Assembly (NCBI RefSeq): GCF_000146065.2
Contig: NC_020449.1
Coordinates: 1,898,654-1,962,653 of the forward strand
Length of the DNA: 64,000 nt
Direction: 5' to 3'
Origin: Candidatus Cloacimonas acidaminovorans str. Evry
GTDB taxonomy: Bacteria; Cloacimonadota; Cloacimonadia; Cloacimonadales; Cloacimonadaceae
Positions 44,954 through 54,099 of this stretch are shown here, piece by piece. The position numbers and the translations under genes are program-made. The notes below the pieces were generated by a model, which was not told where the DNA came from, searched no databases, and saw only the letters and a program-made list of their open reading frames with translations. Within the stretch, counting starts at the first letter, position 1. Each line of letters starts with the position of its first letter.

Positions 44954-46000
44954 ATGGATTCAGTTAGTTTTGGCTCGGATAATCACAGCGGAATACATCC
45001 CCAAGTTTTAGCAGCCATCCAAAAAGCTAATGAGGGATTTTGTCCGGCTTATGGAGATGATCCTTTAACAGTAAGTGTTTTAAACGAAATTAAAGAACTT
45101 TTCGGAGGAAATTGTGATGCCTGGTTCGTAATTACCGGAACTGGAGCTAATATATTATGTTTGCAGGCAGTTATGCACTCCTATAATGCCATTTTCTGTC
45201 CCCAAAGCGCTCATATCAACACAGACGAATGTGGTGCTGTCCAAAAATTTACCCAGGGACGATTACTGCCCATAGAAACAGCGGAGGGAAAACTTACTCC
45301 GGAACTCATTGCACCTCATTTATTGGGAAATCGTGATCAACATCATTCCCAGGCAAAAATAATTTCCCTCTCTCAAAGCACGGAATATGGAACTTTATAT
45401 ACTTTGCAGGAATTGCAGAGGTTAGCTGATTTTGCTCATCAAAACAATATGTTTTTACATATTGATGGAGCCCGTTTGGCGAATGCGGCGGCAGCTTTGA
45501 ATTGTTCCCTGAAAGATATGACTAAAGATATTTCTGCCGATATTGTCAGTTTTGGAGGCACCAAAAATGGTCTACTTTGTGGAGAGGCAATAATTAGTTT
45601 TCGTCCCGAATTAACTTCCGCTATGCGTTTTTACCGTAAGCAGGCAAGTCAGCTTTTAAGTAAAATGCGTTTTATTGCTGCTCAGTTTCAGGCATATTTG
45701 GAAGATGATTTATATTTGAAGAATGCCAGAACTGCAAATGCAATGGCAAAACTATTGGCAGAGCGATTAAGAGAAATACCGGAATTAATTGTTACCCAAG
45801 AAGTTGCTGTTAATTCTGTGTTTGTAATTTTGCCCCGGCAGATAATTGAACCACTACAACAAAAATATCATTTTTACACTTGGAATGAGGCATTAAACGA
45901 AGTTCGCCTAATGTGCAGTTTTAATACAACCGAAACGCATATTGAGAGTTTTATTCAAGACCTGAAAGCTCTACTAATCGCCACGAGTCCTCACTGCTAA
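44954..46000 (+). CDS. L-threonine aldolase family PLP enzyme
   Basis: The 348-aa product is a complete low-specificity threonine aldolase: SDNHSGIHPQVLAAI, the glycine loop ITGTGANILCLQA, LHIDGARLANAAAAL (Asp and Arg for PLP), and the PLP lysine in SFGGTKNGLLCGEA. It cleaves threonine or allo-threonine to glycine and acetaldehyde, fitting an amino-acid-fermenting lifestyle. It starts directly at the previous stop with GAGG upstream. Oddly, the last few codons (TSPHC and the TAA) lie inside the dispersed inverted repeat 45985-46050, so the repeat supplies the C-terminus. Confidence 0.93.
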   Translation: MDSVSFGSDNHSGIHPQVLAAIQKANEGFCPAYGDDPLTVSVLNEIKELFGGNCDAWFVITGTGANILCLQAVMHSYNAIFCPQSAHINTDECGAVQKFTQGRLLPIETAEGKLTPELIAPHLLGNRDQHHSQAKIISLSQSTEYGTLYTLQELQRLADFAHQNNMFLHIDGARLANAAAALNCSLKDMTKDISADIVSFGGTKNGLLCGEAIISFRPELTSAMRFYRKQASQLLSKMRFIAAQFQAYLEDDLYLKNARTANAMAKLLAERLREIPELIVTQEVAVNSVFVILPRQIIEPLQQKYHFYTWNEALNEVRLMCSFNTTETHIESFIQDLKALLIATSPHC

Positions 46001-46050
46001 ACAAAATAGAGAATACTGCAAAAGTTATTTCAGCAGTGACGACTCCTGAC
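45985..46050 (+). repeat. Dispersed inverted repeat with CGACTCCTGAC end, copy 3
   Basis: GAGTCCTCACTGC (45985-45997) and GCAGTGACGACTC (46033-46045) are complementary over 13 positions with one mismatch. The left arm overlaps the end of the threonine aldolase gene. Confidence 0.8.
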
Positions 46051-46130
46051 TTACAGTGTAAAAAAACCCTCATAAAATAAAATCTGTGCTATCTGTGTTA
46101 TCTGTGAGAGTATAAAATTATCTTCCGCTC

Positions 46131-46158
46131 TTGCCAAGTTGGATTTTCCAGTTAATAT
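46131..46158 (+). promoter_or_regulatory. Predicted wrbA promoter
   Basis: TTGCCA (46131-46136) and TAATAT (46153-46158) lie 16 bases apart, about 35 bases before the start codon. Confidence 0.5.
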
Positions 46159-46193
46159 ATCCATAAAGCTTAATAATAAGGAGTTAACCTAAA

Positions 46194-46802
46194 ATGAAAG
46201 TATTAGTCCTCTTTTACTCTGCCTACGGTCACATTTACAAAATGGCGGAAGCGGTTGCAGAAGGTGCAAGAAAAGTAGAAGGAATGGAAGTGGAAATAAA
46301 GCAGGTTCCGGAAACCCTCAGTCCTGAAATTCTGGATAAAATAGGAGCAACGGAAGCAAAAAAGGCATTTGCTCACATTCCTATTGCCGAAATTAACGAT
46401 TTAACCACAGCGGATGCTATAATTTTCGGTTTTCCCACGCGTTTTGGCAGTTTGCCTTCTCAAATGAAGACCTTTATTGACGGAACCGGTTCTTTATGGG
46501 CAAAAGGTGCTTTAATAGGTAAAATTGGCAGTGTTTTTACCTCTACTTCAGCTCAGCATGGGGGGCAGGAATCCACGATTTTAGGTTTTTATCCTGTTCT
46601 TTTGCATCACGGTATGTTGATAACAGGTCTACCCTATTCTTTTCAGGGGCAGGGAACTATGGATGAAATTTCCGGTGGCTCTCCTTATGGAGCTTCCACA
46701 ATTGTTGGAGATGGCAATAGAATGCCTTCGGAAAACGAATTGGAAGGAGCTCGGTATCAGGGTTGGTATGTGGCTTCTCTGGTGGCAAGAATGCATAAAT
46801 AG
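46194..46802 (+). CDS. wrbA: NAD(P)H:quinone oxidoreductase WrbA
   Basis: The 202-aa product is a standard-length WrbA flavodoxin-like protein: the FMN phosphate loop VLFYSAYGHIYKMAEAVAEG, the middle loop FGFPTRFGSLPSQMKTFID, and FTSTSAQHGGQESTI followed by GGSPYGASTIVG. It reduces quinones by two electrons using NAD(P)H. The start follows AAGGAG. It is monocistronic, with its own promoter and hairpin terminator. Confidence 0.96.
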   Translation: MKVLVLFYSAYGHIYKMAEAVAEGARKVEGMEVEIKQVPETLSPEILDKIGATEAKKAFAHIPIAEINDLTTADAIIFGFPTRFGSLPSQMKTFIDGTGSLWAKGALIGKIGSVFTSTSAQHGGQESTILGFYPVLLHHGMLITGLPYSFQGQGTMDEISGGSPYGASTIVGDGNRMPSENELEGARYQGWYVASLVARMHK

Positions 46803-46825
46803 GAACTTTATAACTATTTCCTAAT

Positions 46826-46858
46826 GCGAGGTATCTGTTCCAGTGGCAGATACCTCGC
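46826..46858 (+). terminator. wrbA terminator hairpin
   Basis: A perfect 12-bp stem GCGAGGTATCTG / CAGATACCTCGC with a 9-base loop lies 23 bases after the stop. The following T-tract is short (TTATTG), so termination may be partial. Confidence 0.7.
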
Positions 46859-47275
46859 TTATTGTGTTGCCTCTATCAAGACCGTAATAACAGTTTTTTT
46901 GCTCCTGCTTGTTCCCGTTTATACCAATTTTTTGTTTGATTATCTTAACCGCTATATTTATCAATATATTCCCATAACTTTCCCGTATCGCGATATGGGA
47001 ACGATATGGGAATCATATCGGAAGCATAAGGGATAGGATTATGGATTTTGTGGTGTCCTAAAAAAGTAGACACGGAATCCTAAAAAAAGGGAAAAAGGTG
47101 ATTGACCGGGAGGTCAACCTTGCGGGATTTAATCCTCTCTACTTATTAAACCTTTTTTCTCCGTCTTTTTCCGTAAAATCAGAATTTGAAGTCCCCGCTA
47201 AAAGAAAAATACTTGACCTAATATGCAAATTAAAATTTGAGTGATAAAAAAGATTGAAAGAAATGAGGTATGCTA
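46859..47275. other. Intergenic region wrbA-tpiA
   Basis: This holds the GATATGGGA repeat (46983-47045) and a GTGTCCTAAAAAAGTAGACAC sequence (about 47052-47072) resembling the end of an insertion sequence. An open frame crossing the terminator and repeat is not credible as a gene. Confidence 0.6.
46983..47045 (-). repeat. GATATGGGA repeat, copy 1 (11-bp period)
   Basis: The units GATATGGGAAC, GATATGGGAAT, CATATCGGAAG and CATAAGGGATA follow each other at 11-bp steps. The block is the reverse complement of 63741-63804 with few changes. Confidence 0.8.
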
Positions 47276-48058
47276 ATGCGGAAGATATATATTGCCGGTA
47301 ACTGGAAGATGAACAAAGGTTTACAGGAAACAAAGAATTTTTTGGAGACAGTAATTCCTGAACTTAATAAGCTTAAATTGGAAAATGTAATACCTTTAAT
47401 TGCACCGGCTTATCCCTTTCTGGAAGAAGCACTGAAGGGTTCTTATGGTTCCTGTATGCAGGTTTCTGCTCAGGATGTTTCCGTTCATTCTGAAGGTGCT
47501 TACACCGGAGAGGTCTCAGCAGGAATGCTGGCATCTTTGGGCTTGAAATATTGTATTGTAGGCCATTCTGAACGCCGTCAATACCATAATGAAACAGATG
47601 CAACCGTAAATGCTAAAATACTAAAGCTTTTTGAAAATCATATAACTCCTCTTGTTTGTATCGGAGAAACATTGCAACAACGGGAAGAGGGGAAAACAGA
47701 AAATGTTATTTTAAGCCAGCTTTCGGGTTGTCTGAAAAATATAAAACTGCTTAGTGGTGAGGAAATAATTTTGGCTTATGAACCCGTTTGGGCAATTGGA
47801 ACTGGAAAAACTGCCACTCCTTCGCAGGCACAGGAAGTGCATAATTTAATTCGTAATTGGCTAAAAAGCAATTATAGCGATAAGGTTGCCGAAAAACTCT
47901 CCCTTCTCTATGGCGGAAGCATAAAACCCGGTAACCTGCAAGAACTTTTGGATTGCGAAGATATTGATGGAGGACTAATTGGAGGTGCTTCCTTAAAAGA
48001 AGAGGATTTTCTGGAAATGGTGCAAATTGGAAGGAAAAGTAAAGGACAAGAATGTTAG
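47276..48058 (+). CDS. tpiA: Triosephosphate isomerase
   Basis: I choose the ATG at 47276, seven bases after GAGG; the ATG at 47270 is only one base from it. The 260-aa product has AGNWKMNK (catalytic Lys/Asn), VGHSERRQ (His), AYEPVWAIGTGKTATP (catalytic Glu) and LYGGSIKPGN. It interconverts DHAP and G3P. The stop overlaps the serS start by seven bases. Confidence 0.97.
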   Translation: MRKIYIAGNWKMNKGLQETKNFLETVIPELNKLKLENVIPLIAPAYPFLEEALKGSYGSCMQVSAQDVSVHSEGAYTGEVSAGMLASLGLKYCIVGHSERRQYHNETDATVNAKILKLFENHITPLVCIGETLQQREEGKTENVILSQLSGCLKNIKLLSGEEIILAYEPVWAIGTGKTATPSQAQEVHNLIRNWLKSNYSDKVAEKLSLLYGGSIKPGNLQELLDCEDIDGGLIGGASLKEEDFLEMVQIGRKSKGQEC

Positions 48059-49311
48059 ATATTAAGTTTATTCGTAACAACATAGAACTCGTTAGGCAGG
48101 CAATCAGCAATAAAAATGAAAAGGCGGATTTGGATAAACTGCTGGAAATTGATGAACAAAGACGCCAACTGCAATTTGAATTTGATTACTTAAAGGCACA
48201 TCAAAACAGCGTTTCTGCCCTCATTGCCCAAAAGAAAAAGACAGGGGAAAACATTGAAAATGAACTAAAGGCAATGACCAAAACAGCGGAAGAAATAAAA
48301 GCACTCTCCGCTCAATTGAGCATTGTAAACGGCGAACTGGAAAAATTGCTGCTAACCATTCCCAATATTCCACAAGAGGATGTTCCCGTGGGAAAAGATG
48401 AATCAGCCAATAAAATCATAAAAATTTGGGGTGAACCGAAACAATTTTCCTTTACTCCCAAAGACCATCTGGAACTGGCTATACAAAATAAACTGTTGGA
48501 TTTACCCCGGGGAGCAAAAATCAGCGGTAGCGGTTTTCCCCTTTATACAGGTGAAGGTGCTCGCATAGAACGCGCTCTCATAAACTTTATGCTGGAATTT
48601 CATCTGCAGAAACATAATTACACTGAACTGATGGCTCCCGTAATTGTAAACCGGAAAACGATGACGGGAACAGGACAACTTCCCAAACTTGAAGAAGATA
48701 TGTATCGGATTGAAAAGGATGATTTGTTTCTGATTCCCACTGCAGAAGTTCCGGTTACCAATATTTTTGCTGATGAAGTGCTTTCCTACAAAGACCTGCC
48801 CCAAAAATTTGTAGCATACACTCCTTGCTTTAGAAGAGAAGCCGGTTCCTACGGAAAAGAAACAAAAGGTTTGCAACGCCTACATCAATTCAATAAAGTA
48901 GAATTAGTTCATTTTACAGAGCCGGAAAAATCTGCCGAGGCACTGGAACAAATTCTCTCCGATGCCGAAGATATTTTACAGGCATTCAATTTGCATTATA
49001 GAGTTGTAGCCCTTTGTACCGGTGATTTATCTTTCGCCTCTCAAAAAACATACGATTTAGAGGTTTGGGCTCCTGGAACAGGAAAATACCTGGAAGTGAG
49101 TTCAGTTAGCACTTTTGGTGAATTTCAAGCACGCCGCGCTAATATTCGTTATAAGGATAAAACCGGAAAAGTGAAACACCTGCATACCTTAAACGGTTCC
49201 GGAGTTGCTACTCCGCGTTTGCTGATTGCCATTTGGGAAACATATCAACAAGAAGATGGAACTATTAAACTGCCAGCTGTTTTGGACCCCTTTCTCGGTA
49301 TAACAATTTAG
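48052..49311 (+). CDS. serS: Seryl-tRNA synthetase
   Basis: The 419-aa product has the N-terminal tRNA-binding coiled coil (residues about 25-105). The class II catalytic core follows, with motif 2 AYTPCFRREAGSYGKETKGLQRLHQF and motif 3 NGSGVATPRLLIAIWE. Active-site TAEVPVT is present. It charges tRNA-Ser. Its start lies within the end of tpiA. Confidence 0.97.
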   Translation: MLDIKFIRNNIELVRQAISNKNEKADLDKLLEIDEQRRQLQFEFDYLKAHQNSVSALIAQKKKTGENIENELKAMTKTAEEIKALSAQLSIVNGELEKLLLTIPNIPQEDVPVGKDESANKIIKIWGEPKQFSFTPKDHLELAIQNKLLDLPRGAKISGSGFPLYTGEGARIERALINFMLEFHLQKHNYTELMAPVIVNRKTMTGTGQLPKLEEDMYRIEKDDLFLIPTAEVPVTNIFADEVLSYKDLPQKFVAYTPCFRREAGSYGKETKGLQRLHQFNKVELVHFTEPEKSAEALEQILSDAEDILQAFNLHYRVVALCTGDLSFASQKTYDLEVWAPGTGKYLEVSSVSTFGEFQARRANIRYKDKTGKVKHLHTLNGSGVATPRLLIAIWETYQQEDGTIKLPAVLDPFLGITI

Positions 49312-49382
49312 TTTTTAAGAGAATTATGAACCTTTCCGGGCAGGAGAGAAAAAAATTTTAAGACCTCATAAGAGGATGGAAA

Positions 49383-50570
49383 ATGAATAAAAATGAATTA
49401 GGACTGCTGGATATTATTCTGGTAATTGCCAAACGCAAAACTTTGGTTATAAGTATTTGCCTCCTTGTAGCTATTGGTGCTATCATCTATTCACTGGTAG
49501 TTCCTCAATATTGGGAATCCAAAGCAACCTTGATGCCTATTGCGGAATCGGGAAGTTTAGGTTCTTTAGGAGGAGGCTTTATGGACCTTTTAGGCAGTGG
49601 TCTTCTCCAAACCGATAAATATGATATGGCAGTGGATTTCATTTACATAATGCAAAGCCGTAAATTTCAGGAAGAGGTGATTAGAAAGTTTAACCTGATA
49701 CCCTATTATAAAATAAACGAACCTGATACCCTCAAAGCTATGGAACTGGCTGTAAAAAAATTAAGCGAATCCACAATGCAGATATTTTACGACCAGAAAA
49801 CATACCTGGTAAATATCATAGCCGAAACCAAAAATAAAGAACTCTCCCGCCAAATCGTTCAATATCATTTGGATTCTTTGAATAAATACATTCTGCACAG
49901 TAAAATGAGCAAAGGACGCCAAAAACGGGAATTTTTGGAAAAACAGGTGGATAGTCATCTGCAAGCAGTTTATTCTCTATCCGAACAAATAAGAGATTTT
50001 CAAAAGAAAAACCGCTCTATTGATATTACTCAACAAACGGAAGCCCAACTGGAACTCTATAGTGATATTGTGGCTGAATATATGCAAACGGAAATTGAAC
50101 ATTCTCTTGCGTTATCCCAATACTCTGCTGATTCTCCGGTAGTTATTAATCTTGCTGAAAAACTGCAGTTATTGAAGAAAAAAATAAAAAGTTTGGAAAA
50201 AAGCGGAAGTGACCTAGTGCCGGAATATATCGTCCAAATAGATAAAATACCTGATTTGGCAATGCAATATGCCCAAATGATGTTGAACCTGGAAATAGAA
50301 AAGAAAATAATTGAATACCTTTACCCTCAATTTGAGCTTGCCAAACTGGAAGAGGTGAAGGACCTGCCTACTTTTGAGGTTTATGATGCACCTCAACTTG
50401 CGGGTATCAGGTCTAAACCCAAAAGAGCTTTAACAGTAGTTATAAGTACTGTAGCCGCTTTTATTCTATCTTGCCTTCTTGCTTTGATAATTGAAAGCTT
50501 GCAGGGGGAAAATAAAGAAAAAACACAGGCAATTAAAGCGGCTCTTTTCGGAAGAAAGAAGGCCTCCTGA
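49383..50570 (+). CDS. Wzz/GNVR-type polysaccharide chain-length or co-polymerase protein
   Basis: The 395-aa product has TM helices at each end (about 20-40 and 348-368) and a long periplasmic coiled-coil region between, as in Wzz/BexD-like PCP proteins. The N-terminal flank LDIILVIAKRKTLVISICLLV and the pre-TM2 sequence APQLAGIRSKPKRAL fit the family's Pro-rich motif. A Gly-rich SLGSLGGGFMDLLGSGLL stretch follows the first beta region. No kinase domain is fused. It likely sets polymer length for the O-antigen pathway; a ligase gene follows. Confidence 0.85.
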   Translation: MNKNELGLLDIILVIAKRKTLVISICLLVAIGAIIYSLVVPQYWESKATLMPIAESGSLGSLGGGFMDLLGSGLLQTDKYDMAVDFIYIMQSRKFQEEVIRKFNLIPYYKINEPDTLKAMELAVKKLSESTMQIFYDQKTYLVNIIAETKNKELSRQIVQYHLDSLNKYILHSKMSKGRQKREFLEKQVDSHLQAVYSLSEQIRDFQKKNRSIDITQQTEAQLELYSDIVAEYMQTEIEHSLALSQYSADSPVVINLAEKLQLLKKKIKSLEKSGSDLVPEYIVQIDKIPDLAMQYAQMMLNLEIEKKIIEYLYPQFELAKLEEVKDLPTFEVYDAPQLAGIRSKPKRALTVVISTVAAFILSCLLALIIESLQGENKEKTQAIKAALFGRKKAS

Positions 50571-50671
50571 ATTCCGCAACTTTAAGCGTTCCTTACAATA
50601 ATATCAGATTAGGCAACCTGATAACTCCCTTTCTGCTAATAAGTTTCGTTCTGGAATGCTTTCCGGTAGCA

Positions 50672-51847
50672 ATGGGAATTAACAATATGTATTTTTTGTT
50701 TGTTGCCTGCCTGTGTGTAATCTACGCTTTGATAAATCCGGATTTAATCGTTATCAACAAGATAAATTTCCTTCCTGCAATGTTTATGCTGGCTTGGACA
50801 AGTTATTCCTTTTTAAGTTATAATTGGTCTTTCGTGAAACAGGTCTCGGTTGTTCATTCCATACTGATATTGAAAAAAGCAATGCTTTTCATTATAGTAA
50901 GCATCTTCTGCCGCCATCAGACGGTGAAAAAATATGCTCCTTGGTTCTGGTTTTCCGTGATTTTGGTTTATATTGTAATTGCTTTATGGGAAATGCTTAC
51001 CTGGCAACATCTGCCTCAATCGCTTTATTATAATAAGACCAATTTTGTTCCTACTGGTCCTTTTTACGGACCTAATCAGTTAGCTGCCGCTTTTAATCTG
51101 TTACTTCCTTTTATCCTGTTTCTTCCGGAAATAAAAAAGAGCAAGTTTTGGGGGGTAATTTCCCTGCTTTGTTTTTTCACTATTATGGGCATTATAGTCA
51201 TTGAAGGTGCCAGAATTGCTATTATTGCCTGTTCCTGTTTGTTTCTGTTTGCCTTTATTTTTCTTTATTCTGCACGAATGAGAAAATTAAGTTTATTCCT
51301 GATGGCTTTAATAATTGTCGGTTTGGTAATTTTTGCCAAACCCCTCGTTTCCTTTGGCACAGAAATGTTTGCCGAAGAAATAAGCAGTATCGGACAGGAA
51401 TCAAAGTCCTTCACAATGAGCAGCATTAAAATACGCACCCGCTTAATTCCCCAAAATTTGGAAATATTGGCTGAAAGCGGTTTTAAGGGTGTTGGAGCCG
51501 GAAATGTGGAACATTATATGCTCGCAGGAAGAATGTATAAAACAGGCGGAATTTCCAATTCCCATAATTTCTTTCTGGAACTGCTTACCAATTACGGCAT
51601 TGTTTTCTTTCTGGGTTTTGCTTATCTTTATGTGCTGTGGTTTTACAGATTGTGGCGTGCCATAAAAATGAACCCGGAAAACAGACATTATTACGAAATG
51701 TATTTCTTTGCGCTTTTGATGTTCCTGCCAACTTCTATTCTACCCAGTTCTATTATTTGGGAACATCATTACTGGATACTTTTTGCTATTATTAACGAAA
51801 TTTCGCATCCCGATAACTGGATGCCGAGGCAATATGAACAAATTTGA
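50672..51847 (+). CDS. O-antigen ligase (WaaL-like) family membrane protein
   Basis: The 391-aa product has 10-12 TM helices and a large periplasmic loop. Landmarks are GPFYGPNQLAAAFNLLLPF, VIEGARIAIIA and the ligase-type loop ESGFKGVGAGNVEHYM ... NSHNFFLELLTNYGI. These are the Wzy_C/WaaL pattern, for joining or polymerising glycans at the periplasmic face. The ATG at 50672 lacks a ribosome-binding site. The same frame is open back to about 50537 and encodes a further hydrophobic helix (PFLLISFVLECFPVAM) but no ATG or GTG, so the true start may be a rare codon near 50567. It overlaps mazG by 14 bases. Confidence 0.82.
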   Translation: MGINNMYFLFVACLCVIYALINPDLIVINKINFLPAMFMLAWTSYSFLSYNWSFVKQVSVVHSILILKKAMLFIIVSIFCRHQTVKKYAPWFWFSVILVYIVIALWEMLTWQHLPQSLYYNKTNFVPTGPFYGPNQLAAAFNLLLPFILFLPEIKKSKFWGVISLLCFFTIMGIIVIEGARIAIIACSCLFLFAFIFLYSARMRKLSLFLMALIIVGLVIFAKPLVSFGTEMFAEEISSIGQESKSFTMSSIKIRTRLIPQNLEILAESGFKGVGAGNVEHYMLAGRMYKTGGISNSHNFFLELLTNYGIVFFLGFAYLYVLWFYRLWRAIKMNPENRHYYEMYFFALLMFLPTSILPSSIIWEHHYWILFAIINEISHPDNWMPRQYEQI

Positions 51848-52601
51848 ACAACTGGTAGAAATAGTAGCTACCTTAAGAACTCCCGCCAAAGGTTGCCCCT
51901 GGGATTTGAAACAGACCCGCGAGTCCTTAGTTCCCAATTTCATTGAAGAACTGTATGAAGTAGTGGAAGCAATTGAAAATAAGGATTATGATGCTTTAAA
52001 AGAAGAATTAGGCGACCTGATGCTGCACATTGTTATGCAGGCACAGATTTCTAAAGAACAGGGTTTATGGAATATAGACGATGTCCTGGAAGAAATTAGC
52101 AGTAAACTTATCCGCCGTCATCCTCATATTTTTGGTGACCTCCATTTAACCGATGCTGATGAAGTTAAACAAAATTGGGAGCGCTTAAAAAAAGCGGAAA
52201 AAACTGAACGGAAAAGTGTTTTGGAAGGAATTCCAAAATCACTGCCTGCGCTTATTCAGGCACAAAGAACTCAGGAAAAAGCTGCTTCCGTTGGTTTTGA
52301 CTGGCAGGATATAAAACCCATTCTGGAAAAACTGGATGAAGAAAGGGATGAACTTGCCGAAGCGCTGAATAGTAATGAGCAAGATGCCATTAAAGAAGAA
52401 CTGGGAGATATGATTTTTACTTTGGTAAACATGGCAAGAAAGTTACATATAGATGCAGAATCCGCTTTGAAGGAATGCATCCGTAAATTTACCCGCAGGT
52501 TTAATACAATTGAAGAACATTACCTTAAAAACGGAGAAGACATTAATGAAGCCGGTCTTGAAGAACTCGATTCTCACTGGGAAAGAACCAAAAAGCACTA
52601 A
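51834..52601 (+). CDS. mazG: Nucleoside triphosphate pyrophosphohydrolase MazG
   Basis: The start is the ATG at 51834 (after GAGG), inside the end of the ligase gene. The 255-aa product has two MazG halves. The first carries CPWDLKQTRESLVPNFIEELYEVVEAI and EELGDLMLHIVMQAQI; the second EERDELAEAL and EELGDMIFTLVNMAR. These supply the EExxE/ExxD metal sites. It hydrolyses (d)NTPs to NMP and PPi, cleaning the pool or lowering ppGpp. Its end overlaps the kinase gene. Confidence 0.95.
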   Translation: MNKFEQLVEIVATLRTPAKGCPWDLKQTRESLVPNFIEELYEVVEAIENKDYDALKEELGDLMLHIVMQAQISKEQGLWNIDDVLEEISSKLIRRHPHIFGDLHLTDADEVKQNWERLKKAEKTERKSVLEGIPKSLPALIQAQRTQEKAASVGFDWQDIKPILEKLDEERDELAEALNSNEQDAIKEELGDMIFTLVNMARKLHIDAESALKECIRKFTRRFNTIEEHYLKNGEDINEAGLEELDSHWERTKKH

Positions 52602-54099
52602 TCTCTTCAATCGTCTTCGGTTTATCCTGATTTTCGGCAGCTTGGCAATCTTTATTTTCTTTGCCGTCTATATTCAGTTTCTCCTGAAACAGGCAAAAAA
52701 GGAACAGGAATATATTCCGCGCATTTTCGCCCAGTATATTGCTTACACCGATAGATATTTAAGAGAAGCGGAACGCAATGCCCAATTAATTACCGAAATA
52801 AGTTCCAAATATTTGCAATTTACTACTTCCAGGGACTTTAAACAAGACCTCTGGGATTATATCAGCACTGAATTTATGCAGGATAATCCGGTTCCCGTAA
52901 TCATTACCGATCAAAATTTTCAACCCCTGCTGTGGAAAAATGTTGGTGTGCCTACAGATACCCTTTTTCACGAGCTTTCCCCTGAAAATCAGAAAAAATT
53001 GGAAAACTTGATGAAGACGATGGTTCAAATGCCTTTAACGGATGATGGCAGAATTAGCGGTTATGCCTATTACAGTAAACCCGTTTCTTTTGCCGAGTTC
53101 ATTAAAAATGTAGATTGTTCAATTATCGTGACCGACCACTATAAACAACCCCTCTTCTGGAGAAATGTCGGTATTCCGGAAACAGCCAATTACTATGAAA
53201 TCTCTACGGAAGAACAGCAAAAGCTGGCTCATCAGATTAAAACGATGGATGAAATTCCGCTTTCTAATGCTGCAGATAGTTTGGGCTATATTTATTTTTC
53301 CACTCCCAAATCCCTTTCCTATATACGCTACATCGTTATTTTGGAATTGATTTTGGCTTTAATGGTTGTTTTCTTTGGCATTTATGGCTTGTTTTTACTA
53401 AGCAGAACCGAAAAAGATACCCTCTGGATTAGTTTAGCCAAAGAAACTGCTCACCAGTTTGGAACCCCCATAACTTCTTTAATGGGATGGCTGGATTACC
53501 TGAAAGAACCTTCTCCAGATGGCTGTGTGCGCGATATAGATCAAATTGTGCAATATATGACTGCCGACCTGGAACATTTGAAAACAATCGCTTCCCGCTT
53601 TGGAAAAGTAGGCAGTATCACTAAACTGGAACCGCAAAATCTGGACCGGATTATTTCTGAAACAGTAGAATACTTTCGGGAAAGAATGCCTCACCTGGGA
53701 CACAAGATCAATATTCATTACATCAGCAAAATTGAAGGAGTTATGGTACTTATGGATAAAGACCTCATTAAATGGTCATTGGAAAATCTGATTAAAAATT
53801 GCGTGGACGCTATGAGCCAAAAAGGCGGAAATATCATTATTACCGCTACCCATAAAAATCCCTGGATTTATATTCATATCCGTGATGAAGGAAAAGGTAT
53901 TCCTCATCGCCAATGGAAACGCATTTTTGAACCTGGAGTTACTACTAAAACCCGGGGTTGGGGTTTGGGTTTAAGCTTGGCTAAACGCATTATTGAAGAA
54001 TACCATAACGGACATATAAAAGTTCTGCAAAGCACAATTGGCGAAGGCACTACTTTTGAAATAAAACTTCCTGTTCAGGAAACAAATAAGGAGAAATAA
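52546..54099 (+). CDS. Sensor histidine kinase with duplicated extracytoplasmic module
   Basis: I choose the ATG at 52546 (GGAG upstream); a TTG at 52510 also opens the frame. The 517-aa product has TM helices at about 25-45 and 270-292. Between them are two related ~85-residue modules, one starting PVIITDQNFQPLLWKNVGVP and the other SIIVTDHYKQPLFWRNVGIP, each with a following ...QKLE or QQKLA helix and a G(Y)xYYS/IYFS end. The kinase core has the phospho-His in KETAHQFGTPITSLMGW, N-box LENLIKNCVDAM, G1 RDEGKGIP and G2 TRGWGLGLSLAKRI. No response-regulator gene is adjacent. PorX at 14 kb is a conceivable but unproven partner. The stop overlaps the next start (TAATG). Confidence 0.9.
   Translation: MKPVLKNSILTGKEPKSTNLFNRLRFILIFGSLAIFIFFAVYIQFLLKQAKKEQEYIPRIFAQYIAYTDRYLREAERNAQLITEISSKYLQFTTSRDFKQDLWDYISTEFMQDNPVPVIITDQNFQPLLWKNVGVPTDTLFHELSPENQKKLENLMKTMVQMPLTDDGRISGYAYYSKPVSFAEFIKNVDCSIIVTDHYKQPLFWRNVGIPETANYYEISTEEQQKLAHQIKTMDEIPLSNAADSLGYIYFSTPKSLSYIRYIVILELILALMVVFFGIYGLFLLSRTEKDTLWISLAKETAHQFGTPITSLMGWLDYLKEPSPDGCVRDIDQIVQYMTADLEHLKTIASRFGKVGSITKLEPQNLDRIISETVEYFRERMPHLGHKINIHYISKIEGVMVLMDKDLIKWSLENLIKNCVDAMSQKGGNIIITATHKNPWIYIHIRDEGKGIPHRQWKRIFEPGVTTKTRGWGLGLSLAKRIIEEYHNGHIKVLQSTIGEGTTFEIKLPVQETNKEK

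Noticed and set aside
46824-47036. 70-aa open frame after wrbA
   Set aside because: It runs through the terminator hairpin and the 11-bp repeat and has no ribosome-binding site.
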